NCBI GenBank assembly: GCA_963457665.1
Contig: OY735212.1
Span: 19,219,247 to 19,283,246, forward strand
DNA from: Thysanoteuthis rhombus
Lineage: Eukaryota > Mollusca > Cephalopoda > Oegopsida > Thysanoteuthidae
Reading direction: 5' to 3'
Length of the DNA: 64,000 nucleotides
The position numbers and the translations under genes are program-made. This document shows positions 1 to 11,017 of this stretch, piece after piece. The first letter of the stretch is position 1. The number at the start of each line of letters is the position of its first letter. The notes under the pieces were generated by a model. That model was not told where the DNA came from, did no database searches, and saw only the letters and a list, made by a program, of their open reading frames with translations.

Positions 1-532
1 ACTTCTGACCCTGCAGTGTGCAACTGCATCACTCAGAACTGGAGCCACGATCATCTTCGATTACAGATGATGGACAATGATGATCACTTGTCATCCGATG
101 ACCAAAATATCATCCCACCTCTTCTTCAGGAACATACCATCGCTCAAGCGTTCCTCTTTCCTTTTATCTTCCTTTTTTTTGTTCTCGACACTGCTGCCAA
201 AAGTTAATTTTAGTTTCTCTATTTGTAAATCTGATGACTCTGACAATTTATGAATAAGAAAAATAATCATTAGAAATACAAGATCTTAAAACAGACTTAC
301 AGAAATATAAGAACGCGTGCCTAGATTTTTTTTTTTTTTTTTTCTATTCAGGTTATTCTAGACGTCGACATCAGGCATTCAAGTACATTTTCATTCAGCT
401 AACAAAAGCAAAGTTATTGCACTTCGGTCTCAGGCAAAAGGGTGGAAAAGGAGATTTTTTACTGCATTATTACTGTTTATAGTCCAAAAATCTTTTCTAA
501 TCGATTTACTTATGTTCTATACCATTCTGAAA
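1..532. other. No gene seen; AT-rich non-coding DNA
   Basis: No convincing open frame or repeat-family match was found. The stretch contains a long T run near 327-344. The short open frame at its left edge (16-207) has no recognisable domain and looks like chance. Confidence 0.5.
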
Positions 533-896
533 CAGGTCTGGTTAGTCACTCAATAGAAACTGTCATGTGACCCACATATTTTGGCAACATGCAATGTTGG
601 GTTGATCAATTAAAACATAGGAAAAAAAGGGTTATAAATGAATGATATATTTATCTTACCCTTTGTTGGATCGCTAAGCAGTCCAAATTTTTTTTTTTTT
701 AAATTTCTGAAAAAACAAGAACAATTTTCTCCTGATATGTAATGATTGAATTTTTCAATATTTCAGCCCTTTAGCAATATTGGTGAGACTTGTACACATG
801 ATACATACATACATACAAAGCCAGCCACTAAGCCTGACCAATTTTAAAACTGAAGAAACTATATTGACAGTTTTAGTTGATGGTTTCTGACAGTAT
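533..896 (-). mobile_element. Family A repeat (MITE-like), near full length
   Basis: Reverse copy of the most abundant dispersed repeat in the window. The left edge carries the CAGGTCTGGTTAGTCACTCA end, followed by TAGAAACTGTCATGTGAC, TTGGCAACATGCAATGTTGG and TGATCAATTAAAA. The right edge has TTCAGCCCTTTAGC, ACTGAAGAAAC and a terminal GGTTTCTGACAG. The two ends share an inverted TAGAAACTGTCA-type motif, which suggests a non-autonomous DNA element. No protein is encoded. Copies at 15797, 16663, 41434 and 25921 have the same order of blocks. Confidence 0.75.
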
Positions 897-1548
897 CTCT
901 TGCAAAGCACTATGGGACATTGGCAAAGAAGGACCAAGATTGATCAGACATACAATCTACGAGATACGATAATAACTGGCAAATAATAAAAAAAAGGACA
1001 GAATATCGTTGGAATCCCTACAGCATTATAAAAGAAAGACAATTTATGGAATACAGTAAATATAAGTAAAACAAAAAAACTGAGTAATTTCTTCTTTACA
1101 GAGACGCAGTTGTCTACCAGTAGGAAAATATTGTTATGGGTGGCGGGTTGAGGGGTGGGTGGGTGGTGACAGTTTACATGAATCTTCAATTTTGGTGGCA
1201 TTTTAGTATTTTTTTCCCAGTTAGTTCCCGCTGGCAAATTATTCTTCTTTTCTCTTTCTATTCTTCACTTTTTCTCCCATTTCCGATCAGTGATGCATAC
1301 CATTATCATCTCCAGCAACTGATCCACCGGCTAATATTTTTCCAAACGCACATTTACCGGATCTGCTATTTTGTTACTTCCTCCAACGTCCCTCACCCGC
1401 GTACAGTTCTTATCAGAGTGATTATCTCTCCTTCACTGGACAGAAGACATTTCAGCTGCTTATCATGTTCTCTCGTACAAGCTTCGGATTAAAACAATGC
1501 AGATAGCGTGCCTTTTGCCATTTTGACGTCCTTATTCTTTTCTCATTT
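897..1548. other. No gene seen
   Basis: Open frames of 97 and 118 codons overlap here on opposite strands, but neither shows a domain, a splice context or a coding-like composition. I see no recognised repeat. Confidence 0.4.
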
Positions 1549-1583
1549 GCAGGGGCATACCTAACGATTTCTATAGGGGTGGG

Positions 1584-1648
1584 GAGCAGGCCTCTAATTT
1601 GCTGACAAAGTGGGCGAGCAGGCCTCTAATTTACCAAAATAGTGGGCA
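1584..1648 (+). repeat. Two-copy 32-bp tandem repeat
   Basis: GAGCAGGCCTCTAATTT starts at 1584 and again at 1616, followed by similar AAAGTGGGC / AATAGTGGGC segments. Family C copy 2 appears to have only one unit, so this is a local duplication inside copy 1. Confidence 0.7.
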
Positions 1649-1807
1649 TGCGGGCTGTTCAGGGAAGAAATCAGTGTTATTGAGTATGGTTTGTTGTTTA
1701 TAGTTAAAGCTGTCTTTTAAAATGGCCTAAAGTGGTTGAATTTTATATGTTTTAGATGTTATATGTATATTTTCAAAAAAATGGATATATGAATGATCTG
1801 ACAGAAT

Positions 1808-2053
1808 GATTATAAATTGCATTATATTATATACAAACTCTTATTTGAAATGTTCTGCTGTTATTACATGATGAAGGTATCATTTAGTCATGACAATCTA
1901 AAAAGAATAAACAATTAAAGAAAATGGGGCTGCCGCAAGAATTAATTGTTTATTCTATTTGTATTGTCGAGGCCTAATGATACATTCACCGTGTAATAAT
2001 GGGAGATCATTTCAAATAAGAGTTTTGATATAATATAACACAATTTATAATCG
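1808..2053. repeat. Palindromic repeat (family B), ~110-bp arms
   Basis: The arms 1808-1915 and 1942-2053 are reverse complements over about 110 bp with scattered mismatches. The left arm runs GATTATAAATTG ... AGAATAAACAATT and the right arm AATTGTTTATTCT ... CAATTTATAATC. The ~26-bp loop contains GGGGCTGCCGCAAGAATT. A second full palindrome is at 37867-38165 and a half copy at 49100-49221. It resembles a foldback element or a palindromic MITE. Confidence 0.8.
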
Positions 2054-2542
2054 TATAAATGTGTATACTCCCATTTAAAGCCTATTTATCAAATAGAATG
2101 AACTATATACTAAAACTGATTGAAAAAATGAGAAAAATTGAACATTTACTTATATCAAACTTATCAGATTTTTATTGGTCAAATTGGAGAAAAAACAGCC
2201 AGATATGGCAAAAAATGGCTAATTTGGCATCCCTCAAGAAATATGCCGACAGAAAGCACAATCGGTATGCCCCTGCCCCATTGTTTTCTAAACATAAACC
2301 TTTGAAATCCGCTTTTGTGTAGCTGATGAGTTGGATTATCTTCTATGGTCAGGTAACCTCCAATTTTGACCTGATTCAAGTAATGAAAATAATTCTATCA
2401 AATCTTAATTACCGTGCATATTTTCTTGCTTTTAATTCTTTGACGCACAAACAAACAGTTGTTTATGCTATTTTGATCTCAGATCTAACCAGCTCTAGAC
2501 TGATCACTTTGGAAAAGGGGTTCATTGCTTTGTTTTTTGAGT

Positions 2543-2745
2543 GATCATCATCATCTGTCATTGGACATAGACTTTCCCCAGGATTTGCCAGACCTTCTTA
2601 TCATGGGCATCATGGGGCCAATACTTTCTAAACATGTCTATTTTGTTGGGCCATCTTATATTTTGCTGGACATAGTTTCACATATGATCTCTGGGGATCC
2701 TCATCGCAAGTTTTGATGAACACTGGATGTATAACATTCTAGCCT
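2543..2745 (-). pseudogene. RTE-type LINE 3'-end fragment
   Basis: Reverse-strand remnant of the C-terminal tail of an RTE-like reverse transcriptase. The typical 3' end appears as ATCATCATC followed by GTCATTGGACATAGACTTTCCCCAG. Matching tails lie at 3828, 46370 and 47105 on this strand and at 18392, 19487, 24005 and 45960 on the other. It is 5'-truncated with no open frame. Confidence 0.7.
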
Positions 2746-3058
2746 CATGACCAGCTTAAATGTTAAAATTGTATTTGGTAAATATCCTAAAATTCCATTG
2801 AATTAGTGTATTATTTTTTGCCTTATCTTCTATCAAATGTATTTCTGAATTTTGACCATAAGGGCACTTTTGATATCAAGAAGAAAAAGGGGCAGGGGCT
2901 CATGCATCTCAAACCCCCTGTGTATGTCATGCCACTCAAATAAGAAATACTTTCAAATGCTTGATTAATTGATAAAGAAAAATAATTTGATAAAATATTC
3001 ATAATAGTAAATTCTTTTTTGTTGCAATAGAGAGCTTTTAAATATTGCTCAATACTTT

Positions 3059-3272
3059 TAGAAACTTTCACCAAAAATATCAAAATAGGTTGCTTCAGTT
3101 TCCAAATGGTTCTGGCTTGCTAGCTGGCTTGGTATCTATGTTCAGAGTGAACTGGCCACACTAATGAAGCCATAGGGCTGAAAATTTGATACCATCACAT
3201 TTACTCTTCAAAAGATCACACTAAGGCCAGCTCATCCATTATGTGAACCTAATTGATCATCTAGGATGCAAA
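3059..3272 (+). mobile_element. Family A repeat, 5' portion
   Basis: Begins AGAAACTTTCACC and continues through AATAGGTTGCTTCAGTTT, CTAGCTGGCTTGG, GGCCACACTAATGAAG, GGGCTGAAAATTTGA and CTAATTGATC, the block order of family A. The distal half is missing. Confidence 0.6.
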
Positions 3273-3720
3273 GGTTCTTGGAGTACACTCCAATTGGAAA
3301 AAATAGGCATTCTTGTTTACATGTTCAATGTTTAAGAAGAGAATGTAAATATTTCTGTGTTCAGGTGTTTTGTAGGAGTAGGAGGGGAGGTGTTTGTATC
3401 AGTGTGAAAGAGGGTAACATTTGGTTCAAAATGAGATTGGTCTGTGAGAAGCCAGGTCAAGGGGTATATATTTCCAGTTTCAGAGGGTGTTGGGCTTGTC
3501 TTAGATAAGAAAGGCAGTGAATGGCTAGAATGTTCATTTTTCAGGGAAAGGTGGATTTTGCTATTTTCATTATAGGATGGAGAGATAGTGTCTAGCATTT
3601 AATGGATAGGTGTTGGTATTCTCAATTCATATATGAAAAAATTGAATCTCATTATAAAATAACTACTGGTTAAGGTTATCACCCTTCCACCTTCAAATAA
3701 TTTTTTTTTGTATTTTATTC

Positions 3721-4443
3721 AAGTTGTTCCCAAACTTTTCAAATCACAGTGCCCTCAGTATGGAAAATCTTTTTCACGGCACCTCAAGTCAAAAAATATT
3801 GTTCAATTGCATTTATGTTCATGTGGCTATCATCATCATAGCATCAGTCATTGGACATAGACCTTCCCCAATATTCTCCAGACTTCTCTACCATGGGCCT
3901 CACGGAGCTAATATTTTCTGAATTTATCTAGCTCATCACAACATCTTACTTTCAGTAAGCCATAATTCCAAATATGATTTCCGGGGATCAATGTTGAGTC
4001 GTGATGTCATGTAGTTGTCTAACATTTTTGCAACATGTCCAGTCCATTGCCATTTGAGTTTTCTTCTGATTTCCATGATATCATTGTCTCCTGTCTTTTG
4101 TCTAATCTTTCCCAAAGTGGCTACATTAGTTGAGTAAAAAAATAATGAATCATGTGAGTTAAATTCATAAAATATTATACATTTGTTTTTTTTTTAATAG
4201 TGATAATCAAATTTCTAAAAAATTCCAAATTGTCTATCAACCAAGTGTCATCCAGTGTTAAACCAGTGAAGATCAACACTAGATAGGTAGAGTGATAGGT
4301 GATGTGTTATCAATTTGACCATAAATCAGCAAATTGGATTACAATTTCTGGGAATTATTAAGATTTCAGAATATCCAGCAGCACCCATAAGAGCTAATTA
4401 TGGTACCCTCAGGGAGGCATGACACACACTTTGAGAATCACTG
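3721..4443. mobile_element. hAT-like non-autonomous element with exact 8-bp target duplication
   Basis: TTTTATTC at 3713-3720 is repeated exactly at 4444-4451, an 8-bp target duplication typical of hAT elements. The ends are imperfect inverted repeats: AAGTTGTTCCCAAACTTTTC on the left, and ...CACACTTTGAGAATCACTG on the right, which reads CAGTGATTCTCAAAGTGTG in reverse. Just inside, both ends carry a GTGCC/GGTACC plus CCTC motif. An RTE fragment (3828-4130) lies inside. No hAT transposase frame is visible. Confidence 0.7.
3828..4130 (-). pseudogene. RTE-type LINE 3'-end fragment nested in hAT-like element
   Basis: Reads in reverse as the C-terminal tail of an RTE-like reverse transcriptase, including the stretch corresponding to the LKWQWxGHV motif (CCATTGCCATTTGAGTTTTC on the plus strand, near 4040). 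The ATCATCATCAT tail adjoins CAGTCATTGGACATAGACC. It is interrupted by stops and 5'-truncated. Confidence 0.7.
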
Positions 4444-4451
4444 TTTTATTC

Positions 4452-6221
4452 TATTCATGGAAGATTTCAAGAGTCAAATAGGAGCAGTATCAAGCAGTTC
4501 ATAGAATTAAGATTTGAAGAAAACAAACTCTTCAGAGAACAGTCAGCGTAATTCCATTATTTCAAAAACCATAGGTACACTTTTTGATAGTAGCAGTCTT
4601 TGTCAAATCTGTAAACATGATTGAAGATGAAATGTCTGTCATTTAGGTTTTTGAAATTGAAATTGAATGAATCATAATGCAGAAATATAAGTAAAACAAA
4701 ACTTTTTGTGTGGATATTAGTCAACTAGTACAGTACCTATGAAAAATGATGCAATTTTTATGTTATCTATGAATAGATAAATATCTTGGAATATTTCTAT
4801 TTTAAAACATCGTTTTCAGTCACATGTCTCACTTTCACTCTCTCTTTAATCAGCTTTAAATGGGTTTTCCTAACAAACTTACATACAGACACAGCTACAG
4901 TAGTCAGTCATACTTTAGCTGCTGGCCCCATTCAGTCACATGTCTTCCTCTCCTTAATCAACTAAAAAGTAAAATTTATGTCTCCACCATGACACGAACA
5001 AACAAACAAATAAACATACAAATTTTAAAACGACAGTCTTTATATGCATAGATTATTTATATTTTTCCTCTTCAAAAAATTGTTGTCACTTAATTTATAT
5101 TAACTCCTGGATGGAGAGAAAAAAGGTTGTAATCGCCTCATTAACAAATTTAAAAAATTCTCAAATTTCACTCTCATTATAAAAAACGTAGTCACATAAT
5201 TGTCAAAATACTTTGCTTCATTTTTTCTTAGAAATAAATTAATTTATTAAAAAAAGATTTCCCATTAAATCAGGAAAGAATCAAATTGAATAGTTCTGTT
5301 TTTCAGATTTTTTTTTCCAATCATCAGAAACTAAATTTTAAAAAACAGCAAAGTTTAGCACATCTTTCCATTAATGTTTAGCGTAATTTGAATGTCTTGA
5401 AAGAAAATATCCACTTAGAAAAAAAAGAAAAAGCTTTTTAGTACTCGTTTCAATTTTTGTGTTGATTGCAATCGCCACTGTAGATGTAAACGCATCTAAA
5501 ACCACAAATACAGAAACTGAAATGTTTTGTTCAGAGAATCTCAGCCATGGGTTTGGTGGAATAATTTCTGTGAAAGAGCTAAAAATATTATTTGATTAAT
5601 TTTTGTTCTTGAATCACAACATCCAAATTAAATAAACAAAGTATTTCCAAGTTTGATTTACAGATTCATCTTTAATTTGTCCTTTTTTTTTAATTTTTCA
5701 TCCGTTATTTTCAATCTGTATATTACTGCAGACAATGTCTCCATCCAAGAACACTGAGGTTTATTCTGTCTAGATGTTTTCAAGATGGAAGACAGTTTTC
5801 ATTGAATTTCAGCAGTACATCAGATTTTGAAAATCTCTGGAGCAATCTGTTGTTTAAAGTTGAATTATCCACTATTGGCTCCTCTTTCATGTTTGTATAC
5901 TCAAAGTGAGAGGAAAATACTGTTTAGCCTTGTTGTAGCAATTATACGTTTTTTCGTTAGAAAAAAGATCTGTTTAGATTTTCCATCCAATAAAAATTAG
6001 TGCACTGTTAATTCCAAAGGTGCACGTTTGGAAGTGTGTACTGGTAAATTGAGTAACAAAATGTGTTTTGCAGATCTCTCATTTCATGTGAATTCTATAA
6101 AAGTTTGTATTTCTTTTCATATTTGACTCTCCTAAATTAAGTGCCAAATTCATGGCTTACACACTTTTACGGTAAATAGTAACAATGAATTTAGTTCCTT
6201 TTTTGTTCTTGTTATGACATG
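4452..6221. other. No gene seen
   Basis: AT-rich DNA without a recognisable exon. A weak two-copy repeat of CAGTCACATGTCT starts at 4818 and 4933. Homopolymer T and A runs are scattered through it. Confidence 0.4.

Positions 6222-6260
<39 letters not shown>
6222..6260. repeat. (TA)n microsatellite
   Basis: About 19 uninterrupted TA units, flanked by ATG and ATACATATG. Confidence 0.95.
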
Positions 6261-6264
<4 letters not shown>

Positions 6265-6806
6265 GTACAATACAAATCAGAAATACTATATGATATGATA
6301 TAACATAATACAATATCAATATGTGATGGGTTTATTTCATTAAGTGCTCGATATATTCAACATTAAACATCAAGTTGAGTTAGAATAGAGCTTAAAATAT
6401 GATGAAGTAAAACCACTTTAAAGAACAACCCAATCACCATAATAACCTTAGAATTTAGAAACAGACCAAACCTATAATAATTAAACTAATAACTAACGTC
6501 ATGTAAAGTGAACCCTAACACTGGGGAACAGATTCAAGTGAGAACAAAAGACTCTCAGAGAGGAAATATACCACAAAGATCTGATAGTTCAACAACATAC
6601 TGATGAAGAAAATGCCTAATTCATAATTTATAACTACCAATAAATACAGTATCTCCACTAAATAAAACAGAAAAACATAACAACCAATGACCTACCACTA
6701 AACAAAAAAAAAAGATACATAAACTGAATAAGAAGAAAATCTTACAACCTAGGAAGATAGACATCCCCAAAAAATGTCCTAAAAAGGAATCTAAAATAAA
6801 CTGATT

Positions 6807-6845
6807 CATTTGCCTGAAGAAGCCCAAACAGGGCAGAAACAAATG
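6807..6845 (+). other. CTGAAGAA-hairpin-GAAA motif, possible retroelement terminal structure
   Basis: CATTTG, CCTGAAGAA, the small hairpin GCCC-AAACA-GGGC, then GAAAC and AAATG. This layout resembles the terminal structure found in Penelope-like retroelements, some of which carry hammerhead ribozyme motifs. A related motif is at 60881-60935. The flanks show no coding remnant, so the assignment is weak. Confidence 0.3.
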
Positions 6846-6875
6846 TAACTGTGAAGCAAATTCTTTACTTCATCT

Positions 6876-6876
6876 C

Positions 6877-6908
<32 letters not shown>

Positions 6909-6909
6909 G
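6876..6909. repeat. (AT)n microsatellite adjoining family H
   Basis: Mostly AT units, ending three bases before the family H start motif TTCTAGAAAGC at 6912. Confidence 0.85.
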
Positions 6910-6911
6910 TA

Positions 6912-7075
6912 TTCTAGAAAGCTTTAAAGCTTCAAATATTAAACATATTTGAAAATGTTTTAGTCACTGATTTCCTGATATCTGTTGATGTAATTTATGT
7001 AATTTTCTTCAGTGTTTTTTTTCTTTTTTACATAAACTCTGCTATTATGGTAATACATATGTATAGTTCTCCTTT
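6912..7075 (+). mobile_element. Family H repeat
   Basis: Starts TTCTAGAAAGCTTTAAAGCTT directly after a microsatellite, then AAACATATTTGAAAATG, CAGTCACTGATTT-like and TGATGTAATTTATGTAATTT segments. The same order occurs at 11107 and 55047 and, reversed, at 30160 and 48300. The core AAGCTTTAAAGCTT is a perfect palindrome. No coding capacity. Confidence 0.65.
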
Positions 7076-7194
7076 GAATGTCTGTTTGTCCATCTTCTTT
7101 TTTTCAATTTCTCCTTTTCTTCTTTTCCACTCTTATCTTCTCCTTCTTCATCTCTTTTTTCTTTCGCTCCTGTTTCTTGCTGTTTTCTACTGCT

Positions 7195-7450
7195 CATTAT
7201 GATCACTTTAGAGCATGGGTCTTCTTGATAACAAAAACCGAATGATAACATTAAACGAAGGGTATATAGAGGAAGCCCCTTATTGGGATTAATTCAGAAC
7301 ATAGATCTTTTAAATAACAATAAACGTCTGATAACATTAGGTAAAATATATGCAAAAGGAGCTACTTATTGTGATCACTTTCGGAAAGAAACGTTTTGAT
7401 AACAATAACAGTTGATAACATTTGGCAGAGGACATAAGAATTGAAACAAT
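7195..7450 (+). repeat. ~85-bp tandem repeat, three diverged units
   Basis: Units start near 7195, 7281 and 7368. Each has a TGATCACTTT-like start, CTTNTTGATAACAA, TGATAACATTA(A/G) and a GGAAGCC/AGGAGCT segment followed by TTATTG. Related single segments, partly inverted, are visible near 22610-22830, so the unit may derive from a dispersed repeat. Confidence 0.6.
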
Positions 7451-7574
7451 TTACATTCATTATTATATGAAAAATAATCAAAAGTTAATATGAAATTTTT
7501 AATTTGTTTCATGTTTGGGACTGGTTTTGAAAAATCATCTGATAAAATTATCCATGATCATAATAAACAACTCC

Positions 7575-7870
7575 GCTTTACTTCTCAACATACTATGCTC
7601 TTTTCTCTCAGTCTCTCTCCCTTTTATATCAAATTCCTTTGCTTCTCTCTACTTGCTTTCTTTCCTTTCCTCTATCTCTCTCTTTTCTATCTGATTCTCT
7701 CTTATCTTCTGTCTTGCTCTCTCTCTCTATCTCTATCTATCTCTTCAATCCAATTTTCTTCCCTTGCTTTCTTTCTCTTCTTCTCTAGCCTTCTTCCTTC
7801 CTATTACTTTCTCTACTGTCCCTTCCTGTCCCCAAAATCCTTTCTCTTTCTCCTTCATCAACACCTGCTT
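7575..7870 (+). repeat. Pyrimidine-rich (CT) tract
   Basis: About 300 bp dominated by C and T on this strand, including CTCTCTCTCTATCTCTATC. It produces a spurious low-complexity open frame at 7490-7888 that is rich in Leu, Ser and Phe. Confidence 0.8.
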
Positions 7871-8227
7871 CAAGAATCCCGCAATTAAATCAAATAATTT
7901 CACAGAATTACTCGATTGAATCCACCCACCATCTTGTCTTTCAAAGATGGCCATGCCATTTAGGGAACAAAATTGCCTCAAAGATAACAAAAAAACACAC
8001 ACACACAAGTAAACAACTAAAGCAAAGTTTCAGCAAGGAATCTATGTTGATTTTATTTATCATTTAATTCAATTTACTAAGGGTTTTTTTTTTATTGTAT
8101 ATTGTATATAATTAATTGAAATCCACTGGATTGATTGAAGCCTATTATTTCAGATTACTCTTTCGCTCATCTCTAATATTTAATGAAATTTCACTTGCTG
8201 AAGAAATTCCAAAAATAATTACTTCCA

Positions 8228-8438
8228 ACTAGGGGCATAACTGAAGATTTGGGGACCTGGGAGACACTTGGCTCTTCAGCACCACCCTCCAACATTTGGT
8301 GTGATGTTTCCCAACCTTGGAGCCACAGAGTCCTGAGTTTGCACAAAGTTATTACTAGGGATCTGTTGGCAAACCTTTTAAAAGCCTGTGGCTTGTAAAT
8401 TCAAATTTGACCCCCTCACTCAGCTATACCCCTGCTCT
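8228..8438. mobile_element. Family D repeat with inverted ends
   Basis: Left end AGGGGCATAACTGAAGATTT; right end TCAGCTATACCCCTG, an imperfect inverted match. The inner text GGCTCTTCAGCACCACCCTCC recurs in altered form at 24770-25072, and a right-end-like copy is at 40785-40912. Probably a small non-autonomous DNA element. Confidence 0.45.
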
Positions 8439-10482
8439 ACAATATCTAACAAAATTTCACACGCAGAAGAACTTCTAAATTTCAACCATTGCTAAAATTT
8501 TGAGTTTGATCACCCCTGGTTTTATCTGATTAAAGAAATTTCACATTTAGCATGCAAAGAAAATATAAAATTCTCTTAGTGAGATTTAGTTCATATGGTA
8601 AAAATAAAGCAAAATATAGCCTTTGATACCTTGAATAGTGCTGGTCTTGTTGTACAATTATGTTATTAGTGTATAAATTGATGTAACCAGGTATGAGCTG
8701 GAAAAAAAAACATTAAATTATAATATGACCCTGCACAGTACGGTTTTTGATTGTACAAGCAACTTTGGGACAAATTAACCACACTAATCAGGGTTTACTT
8801 GTAACATTAACTTGCACCTCACTGATGTATATTTTTGAACAATTACAATCAACGAACCATAATCTTGAAAAGTAAATGTATCTTAATAGAAAGAAATATA
8901 CATGTACTTGTAATGCATGTATAAGAGGAGAAAAGTATACCGAGCAAATTTATGATCATTTCGACTGTGTTCATTATGACCAGACGCTGTGGTCCACAAG
9001 TGACAACTGAAACTTTTCCAGTGGGGGTCAAAGGGACATATTTGCAGGGATATGGGGAGGTTATATTGAGAATATATCTTAGTGGTAACCCTGGTTAGAA
9101 GCAAAGAATAATACCATTTTTCTTTACGAGTACATTGAATTGAGTTTGGTGAAATTATTGCACAGTTACATTATCTTTTATTGACAATAGGTTTTCAACT
9201 TTCAAACCCCTTCACCCTTAGTAAGAGGGCCTGGTTTCAGACACCCCATTTACACCCCACCACAGCAAACACCCATGTTGTGGTCATGAAATTTTAATGG
9301 ACTAATCCTTTCAAAGCCATCCTACTCAACAGAACATAATTTGAAGTTATCAAGTTGTCAAGTGAGATTCACGCAAAATGCTGACTTTTATAACCTCGGT
9401 GCTGGGGTCCAAGGGAACCAATAAACAAACTGTGATCTATTTAGCAACTAGAGCTAAATCTAGCTATTTTGGAGCTAGATTAATAATTTGGGGTCCACTA
9501 TCCACATGCATTATGATGCAAACTGCGCAATATCAAACCACATAATAACTGGGGGGGGGCAGTGTTACCTGACAAATTTTGTAGTATTATTATACTATAG
9601 AGGCTGAAAATTCTTGGAAGAAGTATATAACCGCAAAAGGACTAGATTAAGAAAAGAAATTAACTCTAGTCACTCCACTAGTGATGATTCATGTATATGA
9701 GTGATATAGATCTCTGTTGCACTCGAGATTATTGCTATAAGACTGAAAAATCTTGTGACTGGACACAGAAAAAAGCAGAAAATCAAAAGATCTTTCAGCG
9801 TTTGATGAATATTTGTACACATCTTTTGTGTCCGTGCTTATTTTTGGAATGATCTGTACTGTATGTTTATATATGTTTGTACATATTGATTCTGTTGAAC
9901 AGCTTGGAAATTCTTCTCATCATCAAAGAAATTTCTCATCGCCAAACGAGTAAAAATATCTCTGTTGAAATATTAACTGTTGACAAAAGAAAATGCAAAA
10001 TATAGAATCTAACTATTATCTCCAGACTCAAGTATCTTTCTCTGGCTATAACTTGCTTCCCACCGCTGCCCAAACTTACTTGAAACTACATGCACACTTA
10101 ATTCAATTCTTAAGTGCAAAGCACTTACCAAAGATCCAAAGCCACACCATCTCCAAATATTAATTCCGAGTGAGACACCCATGTGATCTTAATGGTCTCA
10201 AGTGCAGGAATTTTCAGAAAGTATTTTAATGCTCTTGGCACAAGACATGAAAACCAATTCCAAAAGGCTGTTTCAAGTCAGGGCAGTATTTTTGGATAGA
10301 ACCAGTTACTGAATTTTTGTATCAACAATTTATTGTTATTGATTTTCTAGGCTTCTTATTGGCTACAAACGGAAATGTTGTCACTTCTGATTGGACAACC
10401 AGAATGTGGATCAGCAAATCCATGGATAATTTTTTGGGCACGTAAAGACTAAATTAGTTGCCCAGTTGTACTAAAAATATCT

Positions 10483-10486
<4 letters not shown>
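8439..10486. other. No gene seen
   Basis: AT-rich DNA with a G run near 9551-9559. Neither strand shows a recognisable exon or repeat-family member. Confidence 0.4.

Positions 10487-10580
<94 letters not shown>
10487..10580. repeat. Compound microsatellite (TG)n(TC)n(TA)n
   Basis: About 24 TG units pass into about 12 TC units and about 10 TA units. Translations of it give dipeptide-repeat open frames that are not genes. Confidence 0.95.
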
Positions 10581-10924
10581 GTAATAAAGCTAGAACCAAA
10601 CAAAAAACGAAGACTGATCTAAGATTCATTGCTAATTTCAAAATAAAATACATATCAACCATGGACTGGAAAAATACACATCTCCTCAACATTGATAAAA
10701 AAAATATTTGAAGGAAATAAAATACCATCAATGACAAAAAAGAAGAGGGACACAAGCCAAAATTCAGAGTATCTGGGAGAGAAATGAATGACACCACCAG
10801 AATATGATACTATCAAGCAGCCCTTATATCAAACATTGGCCCTCACATATTTTTTAAATTTATATGAATCTAATCTGATGATGCTCTTGATTGCAAAGTG
10901 TATCATAAGAAATAGGAAACATGA

Positions 10925-10985
10925 AAAATTCATAATTTATCTATTCTTCTAAATTGTCAAATTAATAAATTAAACACTGTCAAAA
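10925..10985 (+). mobile_element. Family G repeat, half copy
   Basis: Contains AATTCATAATTTAT, TTCTAAATTGTCAAATTAAT and AAATTAAACACTGT, matching the right arm of the hairpin at 54839-54992. As at that locus, a microsatellite and then family H follow. Confidence 0.55.
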
Positions 10986-11014
10986 AAGTCTGTCCACTTA
11001 TGCAGAAACCCATG

Positions 11015-11017
<3 letters not shown>

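Larger units (their letters stand above)
1549..2276. mobile_element. Family C DNA-transposon-like element, copy 1 (TIR GCAGGGGCATACC)
   Basis: The ends are inverted repeats: GCAGGGGCATACC at 1549-1561 and GGTATGCCCCTGC at 2264-2276. A second, inverted copy lies at 42993-43660. The two share several internal blocks, for example TTTATAGTTAAAGCTGTCTT near 1700, and the segments around 2080-2120 and 2190-2260. Copy 1 also contains the palindromic family B repeat, which copy 2 lacks, so family B probably inserted later. No transposase frame is visible, so this is a non-autonomous or deleted element; I do not recognise the superfamily. Confidence 0.65.

Noticed and set aside
7490-7888. 132-codon frame resembling a multi-pass membrane protein
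   Set aside because: Composition comes from a pyrimidine-rich tract; no conserved motif.
10471-10797. Open frames made of dipeptide repeats (also at 10970-11350, 21621-21875, 38670-39083, 42212-42502, 48400-48681, 59216-59629)
   Set aside because: They are translations of (AT)n, (GT)n and (CT)n microsatellites, occur on both strands, and have no domain.
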